Below, in pieces: positions 6,228 through 14,480 of a stretch of DNA of 32,428 bases. The position numbers and the translations under genes are program-made. Position 1 is the stretch's first letter. The number at the start of each line of letters is the position of its first letter. The stretch comes from a virus. The stretch lies in IMG/VR virus record IMGVR_UViG_3300025087_000232, positions 1 through 32,428 of that record; one strand, 5' to 3'. The notes beneath the pieces are model-generated. The model was not told where the DNA came from and searched no databases. It worked only from the letters and a program-made list of their open reading frames with translations.

Positions 6228-6661
6228 CAGGTTTAACGAGATCGGAGCAGATAATGGAACTTTCTAGCACTGTCAAATGCAAGTTAGCTCCTTCAAATAT
6301 TCATGGCATTGGGGTATTTGCCATCAGGGATATTAAAAAAGGTGAGAAATTATATGTCCAACCAGCTCTATGGACAAGACCAGCGTGGTTCACTCTCACT
6401 CTCGCGGCTCTCAAAGAAATTCCTCCAGAAGTGCGAGAAATCATTATGGGTCGCTGGCCGCAGGTGGTGAATGGAAGATATTTTATGTCCCCTAACTTTG
6501 ATCAAAGACTTTTGGCTTTTATGAACCATTCAGACATTCCTAATTATGACGAGAAAGACGATACCGCCCTGCGAGATATAAAAGCCGGTGAGGAGATTTT
6601 TGAAAATTATAAAAATATGTTAAATTGGGAAAAAGCATTCCCTTGGCTTACGTTAAGATGA
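6224..6661 (+). CDS. SET-domain protein (putative lysine methyltransferase)
   Basis: A 145-residue protein matching the compact SET fold: HGIGVFAIRDIKKGE (27-41, SAM-binding GxG with the following beta strand), LLAFMNHSDIPNY (97-107, the NHSxxPN signature that binds SAM and forms the pseudoknot) and IKAGEEIFENY (119-129, with the terminal Tyr expected at the active site). Known SET enzymes transfer methyl groups to protein lysines. Bacterial and phage members exist, but substrates are mostly unknown. ATG 6224 overlaps the upstream stop (ATGA), and the gene ends with a second ATGA. A second start at 6254 is possible. It sits in the packaging operon between terL and portal. Confidence 0.8.
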   Translation: MTGLTRSEQIMELSSTVKCKLAPSNIHGIGVFAIRDIKKGEKLYVQPALWTRPAWFTLTLAALKEIPPEVREIIMGRWPQVVNGRYFMSPNFDQRLLAFMNHSDIPNYDEKDDTALRDIKAGEEIFENYKNMLNWEKAFPWLTLR

Positions 6662-6909
6662 AAGAAGAAAATAAAAACATAGTTTATCCCTGCGTTTGCA
6701 TGAAATGCGCTCAGAAGTATGAATCGGAAAATGAACAAGATACATTTGGGGATGGGTACTGCAAGACCTGCATCGTAGAAGTAAAAGCTATCGCCGCCGC
6801 TATTGATGAGAAATTCAAGAATCGTCCGCCCAAGAAACGTCCGCCTAGATTTGACGAACTCCCAATAATGCCGGGTACAAATTACATAGATTATAAAGGG
6901 TTAATATAG
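6658..6909 (+). CDS. small zinc-ribbon protein (83 aa)
   Basis: ATG 6658 overlaps the SET stop (ATGA) and is preferred to the upstream TTG. It has CVCMKC (residues ~13-18) and CKTC (~36-39), a likely four-Cys zinc ribbon, followed by a helix and a Pro/Arg/Lys-rich segment (RPPKKRPPR). The positively charged tail would suit nucleic-acid contact. The function is unknown. Confidence 0.55.
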   Translation: MKEENKNIVYPCVCMKCAQKYESENEQDTFGDGYCKTCIVEVKAIAAAIDEKFKNRPPKKRPPRFDELPIMPGTNYIDYKGLI

Positions 6910-6918
6910 ATTAATATA

Positions 6919-7206
6919 ATGCCGAGAAAAAAGAAAAATTTGGGGAGTACACAAAAACAAGTTTACAAAGCCACATTTTCTATTTTCGGCAAGATTTACA
7001 CCGCCGAAGGAAAAACCGCCTTGGAAGCTATCCAAAATCTTAATCCCGATATCCATAGAGGTGTTGGGATTTTAACTGTTGAAAAGGGCGATATTAGAAG
7101 GGAAAAGATAATCGGGGGGCCGCTAGTAAGGCGTCTTTTCGGCCCCGGAGGCGATCTCGGAAAGCAAATAGCGTTAAAACAAATCAGCACATTATTTGAT
7201 TTTTAA
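6919..7206 (+). CDS. hypothetical protein (95 aa)
   Basis: It has a basic start (MPRKKKN), then a compact alpha/beta-looking region (YKATFSIFGKIYTAEGKTALEAI) and a Gly-rich stretch with GGPLVRRLFGPGGDLGKQ. It lies eight bases upstream of portal and is probably co-translated with it. No family is recognised. Confidence 0.5.
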   Translation: MPRKKKNLGSTQKQVYKATFSIFGKIYTAEGKTALEAIQNLNPDIHRGVGILTVEKGDIRREKIIGGPLVRRLFGPGGDLGKQIALKQISTLFDF

Positions 7207-7213
7207 TTAAAGA

Positions 7214-9043
7214 ATGAACTTTCCCGAAACAATATATTCATATATTCAGCAGGAAGAAAACGCTTACCAAACTAGTGATGTGGAGATTTTTGACAACTAC
7301 AGCTGGAATATGCCCACGCATATTCAAATGAGCGTATCTTTTAAGCACGGAAAGTTTTTAACCGCTTCAAACGATCCCAAATTTAAACCCCCATTTCGTA
7401 TGGTGGTCCTTCCAATTCTCCGTCTTCGCTACCGAGCCGAGGATATAGACGTGAAAGATTCGGTTATTTATGTTGAAGACCCCGATAAATTCCATCTCTC
7501 ATTCCTAGTTAAAAAATACCATGACGATGTTTTCGTGGTTGAAAACGATTTAGACACCTTTTTTGATAAGGCCAAAGAGGAAAAGATTGATCTAGGCGGA
7601 TGTTTGGTTAAAAAAGGTGATGGGCCTGTGCCGGAGTGGATTCCGCTTCAATCCATAGCTTTTTGCGATCAGACTGATATTTTAGGTGGTCCCATAGGAT
7701 TGAAATTCAATTTTACGCCCGATAAATTAAGAACCAAAGCCAAATCTGGCTGGGGCGATCCTAAAAACGGAGCCACGATAAGTTTAGATGAATTAATTAT
7801 CCTAGCTAAAAGTGAAAAAGACCCAGCCACGACGGCTGATTCCATGAAAAATCCGCTTACTGGCAAGAATATCGAGGTTTATATCGTTCGAGGCCAAATG
7901 CCCGCGGCTTATCTGAACGAAAAAGGAAAAATGGAGGATATGGTTAATCAGGTTCAGGTAATAGCTTTTTATAACGATGAAAAAGGGAAAGTGGGGCAGA
8001 CCCTGTATCGTTCCAAAGAAACGGAGGAAGTGTATAAATTCCATAATCCCGAAGAACTTTATAATCGCGCTCTTGGATTTGGAGGAGTGGAAGAACTTTT
8101 TGATGCCCAGATTTGGACTAATTTTGCCGAGATTCATAAAACAGAAATGCTGAAAGCCGCTTCCAAGGTAATTCTCTGGACGGATGACGACGCTTACGCC
8201 AACCGCCAGAAAATCGTCAATCTCAAAAATCTTGAAATAACCACAGTATCTAAGGATTCCAGAGGTATCGCTCAAGTTCCCACAGGTTCTCCCAATATTC
8301 AATTATTCACTCAAGCGCTTGGAGAATGGGAAAATCATGCCCGAGAGATAGGAGGAGCTACTGAACCCCTTTTAGGAAAACAACCTCCGGCCGGCACTCC
8401 TTTTCGGCTTCAGGAACGCGTGGTTTTCGAAGGCAAGGGACTTCACGAATACCGCAAAGGCAAATTCGCTAAATTCATTGAAGAAATCTACAAAGATTGG
8501 ATTATTCCTCATATTAAAAGAGAAATCGTAAAGGGCAAGAAATTCCTTTCGACTCTTTCGGAAGATGAAATGCTTATGGTTTCAGAAAGATTAGCCATAA
8601 ATAAAGCCAATAAATTCGTAAAAGAAAAGATACTAAGTGGCGAGATAGTAACTGAAGAGGAAATAGAAGCACATAAAACTTTAATCAAAGAAACATTCAG
8701 GCAGGGAGGCAATAAGAAATTTATCGAAATCCTAAAAGATGAATTTAAGGACGCTCCACTGGCCGTCAAAGTCGTAATAGCCGGAAAACAAAAAGATTTA
8801 TCAATGATGGTAGATAAATTAGTCAATGTTTTGCGCCAATATATGGCCACCCCGCAGATGAGACAAGATCCGGTGGCTTTGAAACTATTTAATAAAATTC
8901 TTGAAGCGTCCGGCATTTCTCCCTTAGAGTTGGGTGAGTTAGCTTCGTATACTCCTCCACCATCTCAAACGGGACAGGGAGTGGGACAAGGCGCGCCCGA
9001 TTTAAGACCAATGCAAGAAATGACGGGTAAAGGAATGACATGA
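7214..9043 (+). CDS. portal protein (probable)
   Basis: A 609-residue protein placed after terminase and before scaffold and capsid, the position and size of a portal. It has a mixed alpha/beta N-terminal half, a long helical section around 340-560 (including IYKDWIIPHIKREI and a charged coiled region) and a low-complexity Gln/Gly/Pro tail. Portals form a dodecameric ring at the head vertex through which DNA is packaged. I recognise no exact signature, so the call rests on synteny, length and general character. It ends in an ATGA overlap with the next gene. Confidence 0.65.
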   Translation: MNFPETIYSYIQQEENAYQTSDVEIFDNYSWNMPTHIQMSVSFKHGKFLTASNDPKFKPPFRMVVLPILRLRYRAEDIDVKDSVIYVEDPDKFHLSFLVKKYHDDVFVVENDLDTFFDKAKEEKIDLGGCLVKKGDGPVPEWIPLQSIAFCDQTDILGGPIGLKFNFTPDKLRTKAKSGWGDPKNGATISLDELIILAKSEKDPATTADSMKNPLTGKNIEVYIVRGQMPAAYLNEKGKMEDMVNQVQVIAFYNDEKGKVGQTLYRSKETEEVYKFHNPEELYNRALGFGGVEELFDAQIWTNFAEIHKTEMLKAASKVILWTDDDAYANRQKIVNLKNLEITTVSKDSRGIAQVPTGSPNIQLFTQALGEWENHAREIGGATEPLLGKQPPAGTPFRLQERVVFEGKGLHEYRKGKFAKFIEEIYKDWIIPHIKREIVKGKKFLSTLSEDEMLMVSERLAINKANKFVKEKILSGEIVTEEEIEAHKTLIKETFRQGGNKKFIEILKDEFKDAPLAVKVVIAGKQKDLSMMVDKLVNVLRQYMATPQMRQDPVALKLFNKILEASGISPLELGELASYTPPPSQTGQGVGQGAPDLRPMQEMTGKGMT

Positions 9044-9282
9044 TCAACCTCAACGAAAACGAAAAAGGGCGACTCCAAAAGTTAGCGCAAGATAAAACAA
9101 CCATTGAAGCTCTTAAAAAAGTTTTTTTGCGAAGTTTTTTAAGCAGTGATATAATAAAATTTGATGTCAATGTGCTAGCCGCCAGTCGGCTTGCCGTAAA
9201 ATTTCTTGAGGACGGATTTAACGCGTTGCAACGTCTGCAAGACGAAGAAGAAAATAAAGAGCAACCCACAAATTTAGTTTAG
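9040..9282 (+). CDS. small charged helical protein (80 aa)
   Basis: It overlaps the portal stop (ATGA). It is almost entirely helical and charged and ends with an acidic tail (DEEENKEQ). It could be a head-assembly chaperone or accessory to portal or scaffold. No family is recognised. Confidence 0.5.
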   Translation: MINLNENEKGRLQKLAQDKTTIEALKKVFLRSFLSSDIIKFDVNVLAASRLAVKFLEDGFNALQRLQDEEENKEQPTNLV

Positions 9283-9327
9283 ATTTAAATTGGTCAAAGG
9301 TCGCAAATGTAACTCCTATAATTGATT

Positions 9328-9747
9328 ATGGATAATATAATTAATAAAAAAGATGAAAGAATAAATTTACTGCTTTTAGGCGCCATTGTGGTTATTGGAG
9401 TTTTGTTTCTGTTCTTGAGAAGGCCGGATGATACTTCCGGCGCCGCTTTTCAGGGGTCTGGTGCCATAATGGCCACCAGCGCGACAGTTAGTATCGGTAC
9501 CAGCACTAATGTAACTCTTTTCGCCACCAGCACCCCATCTTGCACTTCCAGAGTGGTTTCCACGCAGGGAAAATCCATATTGATTACTTTCGATTCCAAA
9601 TCAGCTCCGGATTTCGCCAATCAATACGGCCATGTCCAAGGAGCCAGTACCACTATCGCGTATGATTCTGACCTCTACGGATGCGGAATAATGAGAGCGG
9701 TTAGTTACGACTCTACTACAACAATAACAGTTTCAGAATTTAGGTAA
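9328..9747 (+). CDS. membrane-anchored Ser/Thr-rich protein (139 aa)
   Basis: ATG 9328 is preferred to an upstream TTG. Residues ~13-31 (LLLLGAIVVIGVLFLFL) form a single N-terminal transmembrane helix. The remaining ~100 residues are Ser/Thr/Gly-rich beta-type sequence (ATSATVSIGTSTNVTLFAT) with Cys residues at about 66 and 116. It resembles Patescibacteria surface proteins and could decorate the head or host surface. It sits just upstream of the scaffold/capsid block. Confidence 0.55.
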   Translation: MDNIINKKDERINLLLLGAIVVIGVLFLFLRRPDDTSGAAFQGSGAIMATSATVSIGTSTNVTLFATSTPSCTSRVVSTQGKSILITFDSKSAPDFANQYGHVQGASTTIAYDSDLYGCGIMRAVSYDSTTTITVSEFR

Positions 9748-9748
9748 C

Positions 9749-9850
9749 ATGAAACACGGCACAAAAAGTAAGAAAACGACGATGCCCAAAATGAAAATGG
9801 GCAAAGGAATGAAGAAGGAAGCTCAAAAAATGATGAAGAAGATGAAATAA
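9749..9850 (+). CDS. Lys/Met-rich micro-protein (33 aa)
   Basis: A 33-codon frame starting one base after the previous stop and ending TAA. It contains 13 Lys and 8 Met, with repeats of the KMKMGKGMKK type and only one acidic residue. Such polybasic peptides could condense DNA inside the head or bind RNA or membrane. The position among head genes favours DNA binding, but this is inference. Confidence 0.5.
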   Translation: MKHGTKSKKTTMPKMKMGKGMKKEAQKMMKKMK

Positions 9851-9888
9851 TTAAGGGAATTTTGGTCGAATAATAAGGAAAACAAATT

Positions 9889-10083
9889 ATGAGTCAAAAA
9901 TTTGGTAACGCGAAAATGTATTCGTTAAAAGATAAACTAGCCGAAGAAGCCAAAGAAGAAGCGGAAAGATTGGCGCGAGAGGCGAAACTAGCAAAATCAG
10001 CAGATTTAGAAGAACCCGTGAGGGTTAAAAGGTCGAGCAAGCAACCAAAAGCGAAGCTAGGTGCTTCGCGTAAAAGAAAATAA
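9889..10083 (+). CDS. charged coiled-coil/basic-tail protein (64 aa)
   Basis: ATG 9889 follows an AAGGAAAA site. Residues ~12-37 form a single amphipathic helix (KLAEEAKEEAERLAREAKLAK), then a Lys/Arg-rich tail ending RKRK. It may be a minor head or DNA-associated protein. It is adjacent to another polybasic micro-protein and could share its role. Confidence 0.5.
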   Translation: MSQKFGNAKMYSLKDKLAEEAKEEAERLAREAKLAKSADLEEPVRVKRSSKQPKAKLGASRKRK

Positions 10084-10084
10084 A

Positions 10085-10681
10085 ATGAATGCTAAACCAG
10101 TTTTATTAAGCGGAGTAGTCGCCCTCGCGGTTGCGTTAGTCACCGTTCTAGGGCTTGCTTCGCTAGATTCAGACAGTGTGCAAACCGTAAGAGAAATAGT
10201 AAAAGAGACTAAAGAGCAAGTGGGAGCATCACCGGGGCCAGATTTATTCGTGCCTTATCTGGGAGTAAATGGCGTCAAGAGATATTACAATCAGGTAGTC
10301 ATGCTTACGGGCACGACTACTCCTTGCGCAATTAAATCCCCATCTGCTACTTCAACATTAGTGAGCGCGGTGGCTCACTTTGATTCGGCCACGACTACAG
10401 GAGCAATAGGATTGAGAGTTAATATGGCAAGAGCCGCAACTGCTTTCGCTACTACAACTTCAATCGGAGGACGCTTCGATATCCCATCCGGAGGAGCTGG
10501 AGCTCCTATGGGTGGTCTATTCACAATGGTAGCCTCTACGACTGATGCCACTACGACTCCGGTATTTTTCACGCCTAATCAATTTTTTGTGCTTGGTGTG
10601 GCTTTCTCCGCTGGGCAGGGTGCGAACATGAGTTCGCAAGCCGTTGGGCAATGTAACGCGACATTTGAAGCGGTAGAATAA
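10085..10681 (+). CDS. membrane-anchored beta-rich surface protein (198 aa)
   Basis: ATG 10085 lies just after the previous stop; an upstream GTG at 10061 is less likely. An N-terminal hydrophobic helix (residues ~6-27) is followed by a charged stalk and a Ser/Thr/Gly/Ala-rich beta domain with repeated TTT/ATTT clusters and two Cys. The form is close to the 9328 protein, suggesting related structural or decoration roles. The family is unknown. Confidence 0.55.
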   Translation: MNAKPVLLSGVVALAVALVTVLGLASLDSDSVQTVREIVKETKEQVGASPGPDLFVPYLGVNGVKRYYNQVVMLTGTTTPCAIKSPSATSTLVSAVAHFDSATTTGAIGLRVNMARAATAFATTTSIGGRFDIPSGGAGAPMGGLFTMVASTTDATTTPVFFTPNQFFVLGVAFSAGQGANMSSQAVGQCNATFEAVE

Positions 10682-10791
10682 AATAATTTGAGTTATGCCT
10701 CTCACTAAAAAGGCACAGGTTCTCAATTAACTTATAAATAATTGACTGGTTATCGCTAACCAAAATTAGTGAATCCGGTTATCATTTCACC
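10682..10791 (+). promoter_or_regulatory. intergenic leader of the scaffold-capsid block
   Basis: A 110-base gap, one of the longest in the head operon. It contains a -35-like TTGACT (10742-10747), a small hairpin GGTTA-TCGC-TAACC (10748-10761) and a second GGTTATC (10777-10783) 29 bases after the first. A promoter or an operator with repeated GGTTATC sites is plausible; no good -10 is seen. Confidence 0.3.
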
Positions 10792-11361
10792 ATGGCAAAC
10801 GAAAATGACAAGATTGATGAGTTAGAAGATTTAGAACCTTCTAACGATTCAACCGACCTGAAATCTCGTGTAATGGAGTTGGAGAATAAAATCTCACGTC
10901 ATAGAGATTCTCGCAAAACAATGAAAGAACAATACGAATCTGAAATAGCGGGACTCAAAGCACAACTTAAAATTACAAGTGATTCAGATACAAAAGACAA
11001 ATCAAACGAATTTGGGCTATTGGAAAAAACCTTCCTGCGTTCAGCGGGTTTTACTGATTCGGAGGAGATAGAACTTTTCAAAAAATGGTCAGAAGAAACT
11101 AAAAAACCCTTGGATGTATTAGTAGATCATCCCTTTGTTAAAGCGGAAATCGAAACCATGAGAACTGCTAAAGCCAACCAAGCCGCCACATCCGGCATTA
11201 AAGGAGAAGGCGGCGTTTCGGGAGCGAAAGACACTCCCGATTATTGGATAGCTAAAGGCGAACTTCCCGAAAAGACTCCTCAAAACAGAAAACTCCGCGC
11301 CAATCTCGCTCGCGCGATGATGGCGAAATCAAAGGAAGGTTCAAAATTCTATAACGAATAA
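10792..11361 (+). CDS. scaffolding protein (probable)
   Basis: A 189-residue acidic, helical protein immediately before the capsid gene. It has an acidic N-terminus, a coiled coil at ~25-65, a Ser/Gly linker and a charged C-terminal helix rich in Arg/Lys (RKLRANLARAMMAKSK), the usual scaffold region that binds capsid protein. Length and order fit internal scaffolds that guide procapsid assembly and are then lost. Confidence 0.65.
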   Translation: MANENDKIDELEDLEPSNDSTDLKSRVMELENKISRHRDSRKTMKEQYESEIAGLKAQLKITSDSDTKDKSNEFGLLEKTFLRSAGFTDSEEIELFKKWSEETKKPLDVLVDHPFVKAEIETMRTAKANQAATSGIKGEGGVSGAKDTPDYWIAKGELPEKTPQNRKLRANLARAMMAKSKEGSKFYNE

Positions 11362-11399
11362 AATCGTTTTTATAACGATAAACCCGTTTGGTCGCTTTA

Positions 11400-11442
11400 G
11401 CCATTTCGCTTGATTCTTAGAAAGTAAGAATCGAAAAGTGGC
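11400..11442 (+). promoter_or_regulatory. hairpin enclosing the capsid-gene start codon
   Basis: GATTCTTA (11412-11419) pairs perfectly with TAAGAATC (11425-11432) around GAAAG. After a small bulge the stem extends through TTT/AAA to GCCA (11400-11403)/TGGC (11439-11442). The GTG start (11438-11440) lies within the outer stem and there is no Shine-Dalgarno site, so translation or mRNA stability of the capsid gene may be controlled by this fold. Confidence 0.5.
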
Positions 11443-12295
11443 GAATACAATTACTTACGAAACTCTTTACGAGGATGTACTCCAAGATAGATTGGATCAT
11501 CCTCAAACATGGAAAGAAGTTTGCGACGTTATTTACACTAACGCGCGGGCAATTTCTACTTCGCGAATGTCCAATCCAACAGTTACTACCGTAACTAAGG
11601 GAACGGGATTTATAATCGCGGACGTTACTGAAACTGCGGAAACTCTTACTCTTGATACACCCAGAGATCTGGGGATATTCGTTGATTGGGGCGATCTAGC
11701 TCAATCTCCTTGGACAAAACCGATGGAGATTTTTGACCGGATTGGGGCTTTACTCAATGAATTCATAGAAGCAAATCTTCTCGCCCAGCACGCTTCTTGG
11801 ACTGACTTCGATAACGCGTCAATCGGCGGAGGCGCGGGGAACATCACAGTTTCCGCTTCCAACATTGACGATATTATCCGAGGCATAAAGAGGGAAATTC
11901 GTGAAGGCAATGGTCAGTTCTTCATGAATCAAAATGGCTCGTTCTCCGTATGGCGAGCGGCTGATTTTGAAATTCTTGAAGCGTTCGTACAGGCTAATGG
12001 ATTTAATTCGGCGGATGCCGCGTTAAAAGCGGGTACAGTAGAAGGACTTAGATATATGGGTATGGATCATTTTTGGTCAAATGATCATACTGCTAATCAT
12101 CTTCTCGCTGGAGTAAAGAAAATCCAAAGACTCGGTGTGTTGAAAGCCGTTTACGGGAAAGCACATACGATTGAATTTCCTGCTGGAAGTTCAAACAACA
12201 ATCTTTCTGGTGTGGCCTATTACAGCCGAGTGGATATCGGTCATCTCACTCCGACAGCTCATGTAGGGTTGGTCTTCGATGTGAATGTGGCATAA
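11438..12295 (+). CDS. major capsid protein (probable)
   Basis: A 285-residue protein directly after the scaffold and before the adaptor, starting at GTG 11438 (MANTITYETLYEDV...). The N-terminal helix, the middle helices with aromatic and Asp residues, and the beta-rich C-terminus ending HVGLVFDVNVA suit an HK97-type shell protein. Its length is typical. Perfect hairpins flank the gene on both sides, consistent with a highly expressed, separately controlled message. The fold assignment is inferred. Confidence 0.7.
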   Translation: MANTITYETLYEDVLQDRLDHPQTWKEVCDVIYTNARAISTSRMSNPTVTTVTKGTGFIIADVTETAETLTLDTPRDLGIFVDWGDLAQSPWTKPMEIFDRIGALLNEFIEANLLAQHASWTDFDNASIGGGAGNITVSASNIDDIIRGIKREIREGNGQFFMNQNGSFSVWRAADFEILEAFVQANGFNSADAALKAGTVEGLRYMGMDHFWSNDHTANHLLAGVKKIQRLGVLKAVYGKAHTIEFPAGSSNNNLSGVAYYSRVDIGHLTPTAHVGLVFDVNVA

Positions 12296-12304
12296 TCTCT
12301 TTCT

Positions 12305-12333
12305 TTTATCCCTTGCTTGTGACAGGGGATAAA
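12305..12333 (+). terminator. hairpin downstream of capsid gene
   Basis: TTTATCCC (12305-12312) is exactly complementary to GGGATAAA (12326-12333) with a 13-base loop. The following sequence is purine-rich (GCTAAGGAAA) rather than T-rich and carries the next ribosome site, so it is better viewed as an mRNA-stabilising or processing hairpin than as a strong terminator. Confidence 0.4.
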
Positions 12334-12346
12334 GCTAAGGAAATTT

Positions 12347-13081
12347 ATGCAGTTTAACAGCCATAGTACAAATCTTGATTTAGTCTCCGAAACCCGCGAT
12401 TTAGTGGACGCTGATTCTAATTCCTACCCGATTGCCGCGGTAACTAGACGCATAAACGCCGGTTATGAAACTCTGATCGGTAAAATCCTCGAAGCCGATG
12501 GAGATTGGCAATGGGATGATACTAATTACACGACTCTCCCTAGGGGCACGGGTAATTTAGTGGACGGCCAAGAAACTTATTCTTTCGCTTCGGAATATCT
12601 GAATATCCAAATGATAGAAATTTTGGATGACAACTCTCCGGCTAGATATTATAAAATAAAACCGATAGATTCTTTGGATTTGGAAATGTCGCCGGAAGAA
12701 TATTTTGGGATTGATTCGAGCGGCAATCCAAATAAAGGGAGACCGGAATATTACGATAAATTAGGAAATACTGTAATTCTTTATCCAGCCCCAGATACGG
12801 ATGATGTAACTTTGACTGCGGGATTAAGAATTTGGTTTCAGCGCACGGCCGATCTCTTTACTACTACCGATACGACCCAGCAACCCGGCATACCTTCTCC
12901 TTTCCATATCCTTCTTTGTTATTATGCCGCCATTCCCTACGCCATGGCTTACAAGAAAGACCGCGTGGCTTGGCTTGAAAAGAAATGGGATGAAGGCGTG
13001 AAAGACATGATGAAACATTTCGGAAAAAGGGAAAAAGACAAGCGTCAAATTATGACCATGGCTCCGATAAATCATATATAA
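12347..13081 (+). CDS. head-tail adaptor/connector protein (probable)
   Basis: A 244-residue protein after the capsid gene, with a good AAGGAAA site. It has an N-terminal helical part (DLVSETRDLVDAD...AGYETLIGKI), a central beta region and a C-terminal helix (KKWDEGVKDMMKHFGKREKDK). This overall pattern and place match podovirus adaptor or tail-tubular-A type proteins that seal the portal. The call is by synteny and character, not by a diagnostic motif. Confidence 0.6.
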   Translation: MQFNSHSTNLDLVSETRDLVDADSNSYPIAAVTRRINAGYETLIGKILEADGDWQWDDTNYTTLPRGTGNLVDGQETYSFASEYLNIQMIEILDDNSPARYYKIKPIDSLDLEMSPEEYFGIDSSGNPNKGRPEYYDKLGNTVILYPAPDTDDVTLTAGLRIWFQRTADLFTTTDTTQQPGIPSPFHILLCYYAAIPYAMAYKKDRVAWLEKKWDEGVKDMMKHFGKREKDKRQIMTMAPINHI

Positions 13082-13083
13082 AT

Positions 13084-13278
13084 ATGACAATTTCCATAAC
13101 TCCCGAAGATAAAAATAATATGACCATCACGAACGAGGATAAGACCGGCTCCACCGTAACTTGGGATGAGGCCGAAATGACTTGGGATGAAGCCAGAGGA
13201 ACTTGGGATTTACCGGGTTTTCCCATAACAAAAGAGTCGAAAAATACCTTAACTATCACGAATGAAGATAAGAACTAA
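13084..13278 (+). CDS. small internal-repeat protein (64 aa)
   Basis: The protein is made of short repeats: MTITNEDK and LTITNEDK near the two ends, plus TWDEAEM and TWDEARG back to back in the middle. It is acidic and lacks Cys and His. Such repetition suggests beta-strand stacking in a virion component, perhaps with the fibre encoded next (TAATG overlap). The function is unknown. Confidence 0.5.
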   Translation: MTISITPEDKNNMTITNEDKTGSTVTWDEAEMTWDEARGTWDLPGFPITKESKNTLTITNEDKN

Positions 13279-14480
13279 TGTCCATTTTACTTAATATTCT
13301 CGTCTCAGCGGCAATCGCTCTTATTACCACGGTGGGAGCGTATAATTATACCCCTCTTTCATTTATTGAAAAGTTTGGCCCGGTACAAGAACAAAAATTT
13401 GGAACAACTATCACGACTATACAAGGCACTGACACGCTTTCGGGTTCCAGGGGTGTCATCAACACGAATTTTAGTAATCTTGATAGGGATAAAATGGAAG
13501 TAAGCACTACCTCGGTAGCCTCCATTACTACGCTTGAAAATTTGGTATCAATCGGAACGATCACCACTGGAACGTGGAATGGCACTACCCTTACCGTAGC
13601 CAAGGGCGGCACGGGTTCCACCACGCTTTCTTCCAACCAGGTGCTTCTGGGGAACGGAACGACAATGCTAAAAACCGTAACCGGATTTGGAACATCCGGC
13701 CAATTTTTAACCTCGCAGGGGAATGGAACGGCTCCGACGTGGACAACCTCGGCCATAGATTTAGCGGGAAGTTATAACTGGACGGGTTTGCATCGTTTCG
13801 GCAATAACACGACTTTTCAATCCACCACCACCATCACTTACGCCACCACCACGATAAATGGAGTGGAAATAGGTTGGCCTTCCGGTGGGCCTGCGGCCAC
13901 CACAACTATCGCTTCAAGCTCCCCCATGTTTCTTGCCGGAGTGAATGTGGGTTCCACCACTGCTCAAATGAGCTGGGCTTATCCCGATTGGAATATTATA
14001 GGAGAATTTACTATTTCAACCGCATCTAATACCGTAACGATTTCAAACTTTCCCGCACGCCAACATTTAAAGATTATCATTCAAAATCTCGGAAATTCCG
14101 CGATTGCTGGAAAATCAAATTTAGGTTTTACCAGTCTGCAATTTAATTTGGATACCGCCGCGAATTACGCCTATCAATTCAGCCGTAATTCTGCGGCTGG
14201 CGCGGCATCCACCACGAAACCCATGATAGGAATAGATGAAACAAACAACTCCGGCGGGGGAAGTTGTTGGGTGGATATTACTAATCATCCGATTGAACCA
14301 AAATATCTGACTTGGAATTGCACTTCTGGGAATAGTCCTCCAAGCACTGCGCCTGATATGATCGAAGGTTCCGGCACTTGGAATAATTCATCAGTTCAGA
14401 TAACTTCCGTTACCGTGCGGGCGGGCAATAATAATTTCGATTCGGGGTCGAAAATTACTATTTATGGTTCAAAAAATTAA
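13278..14480 (+). CDS. tail-fibre-like adhesin with N-terminal anchor
   Basis: A 400-residue protein. Residues 3-22 are a hydrophobic signal or anchor. Next is a repeat region characteristic of phage fibres (VAKGGTGSTTL, LGNGTTML, GTSGQFLTSQGNGTAPTW), then Ser/Thr-rich beta sequence with TTT/STT runs and a C-terminal ~150-residue beta domain with two Cys (probably receptor binding). The GGTGS-type repeats are typical of trimeric tail fibres. The start overlaps the upstream stop (TAATG). Confidence 0.65.
   Translation: MSILLNILVSAAIALITTVGAYNYTPLSFIEKFGPVQEQKFGTTITTIQGTDTLSGSRGVINTNFSNLDRDKMEVSTTSVASITTLENLVSIGTITTGTWNGTTLTVAKGGTGSTTLSSNQVLLGNGTTMLKTVTGFGTSGQFLTSQGNGTAPTWTTSAIDLAGSYNWTGLHRFGNNTTFQSTTTITYATTTINGVEIGWPSGGPAATTTIASSSPMFLAGVNVGSTTAQMSWAYPDWNIIGEFTISTASNTVTISNFPARQHLKIIIQNLGNSAIAGKSNLGFTSLQFNLDTAANYAYQFSRNSAAGAASTTKPMIGIDETNNSGGGSCWVDITNHPIEPKYLTWNCTSGNSPPSTAPDMIEGSGTWNNSSVQITSVTVRAGNNNFDSGSKITIYGSKN

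Noticed and set aside
7802-8302. 166-codon leftward open frame opposite portal
   Set aside because: It is antisense shadow with unlikely composition, and the portal frame is continuous and syntenic.
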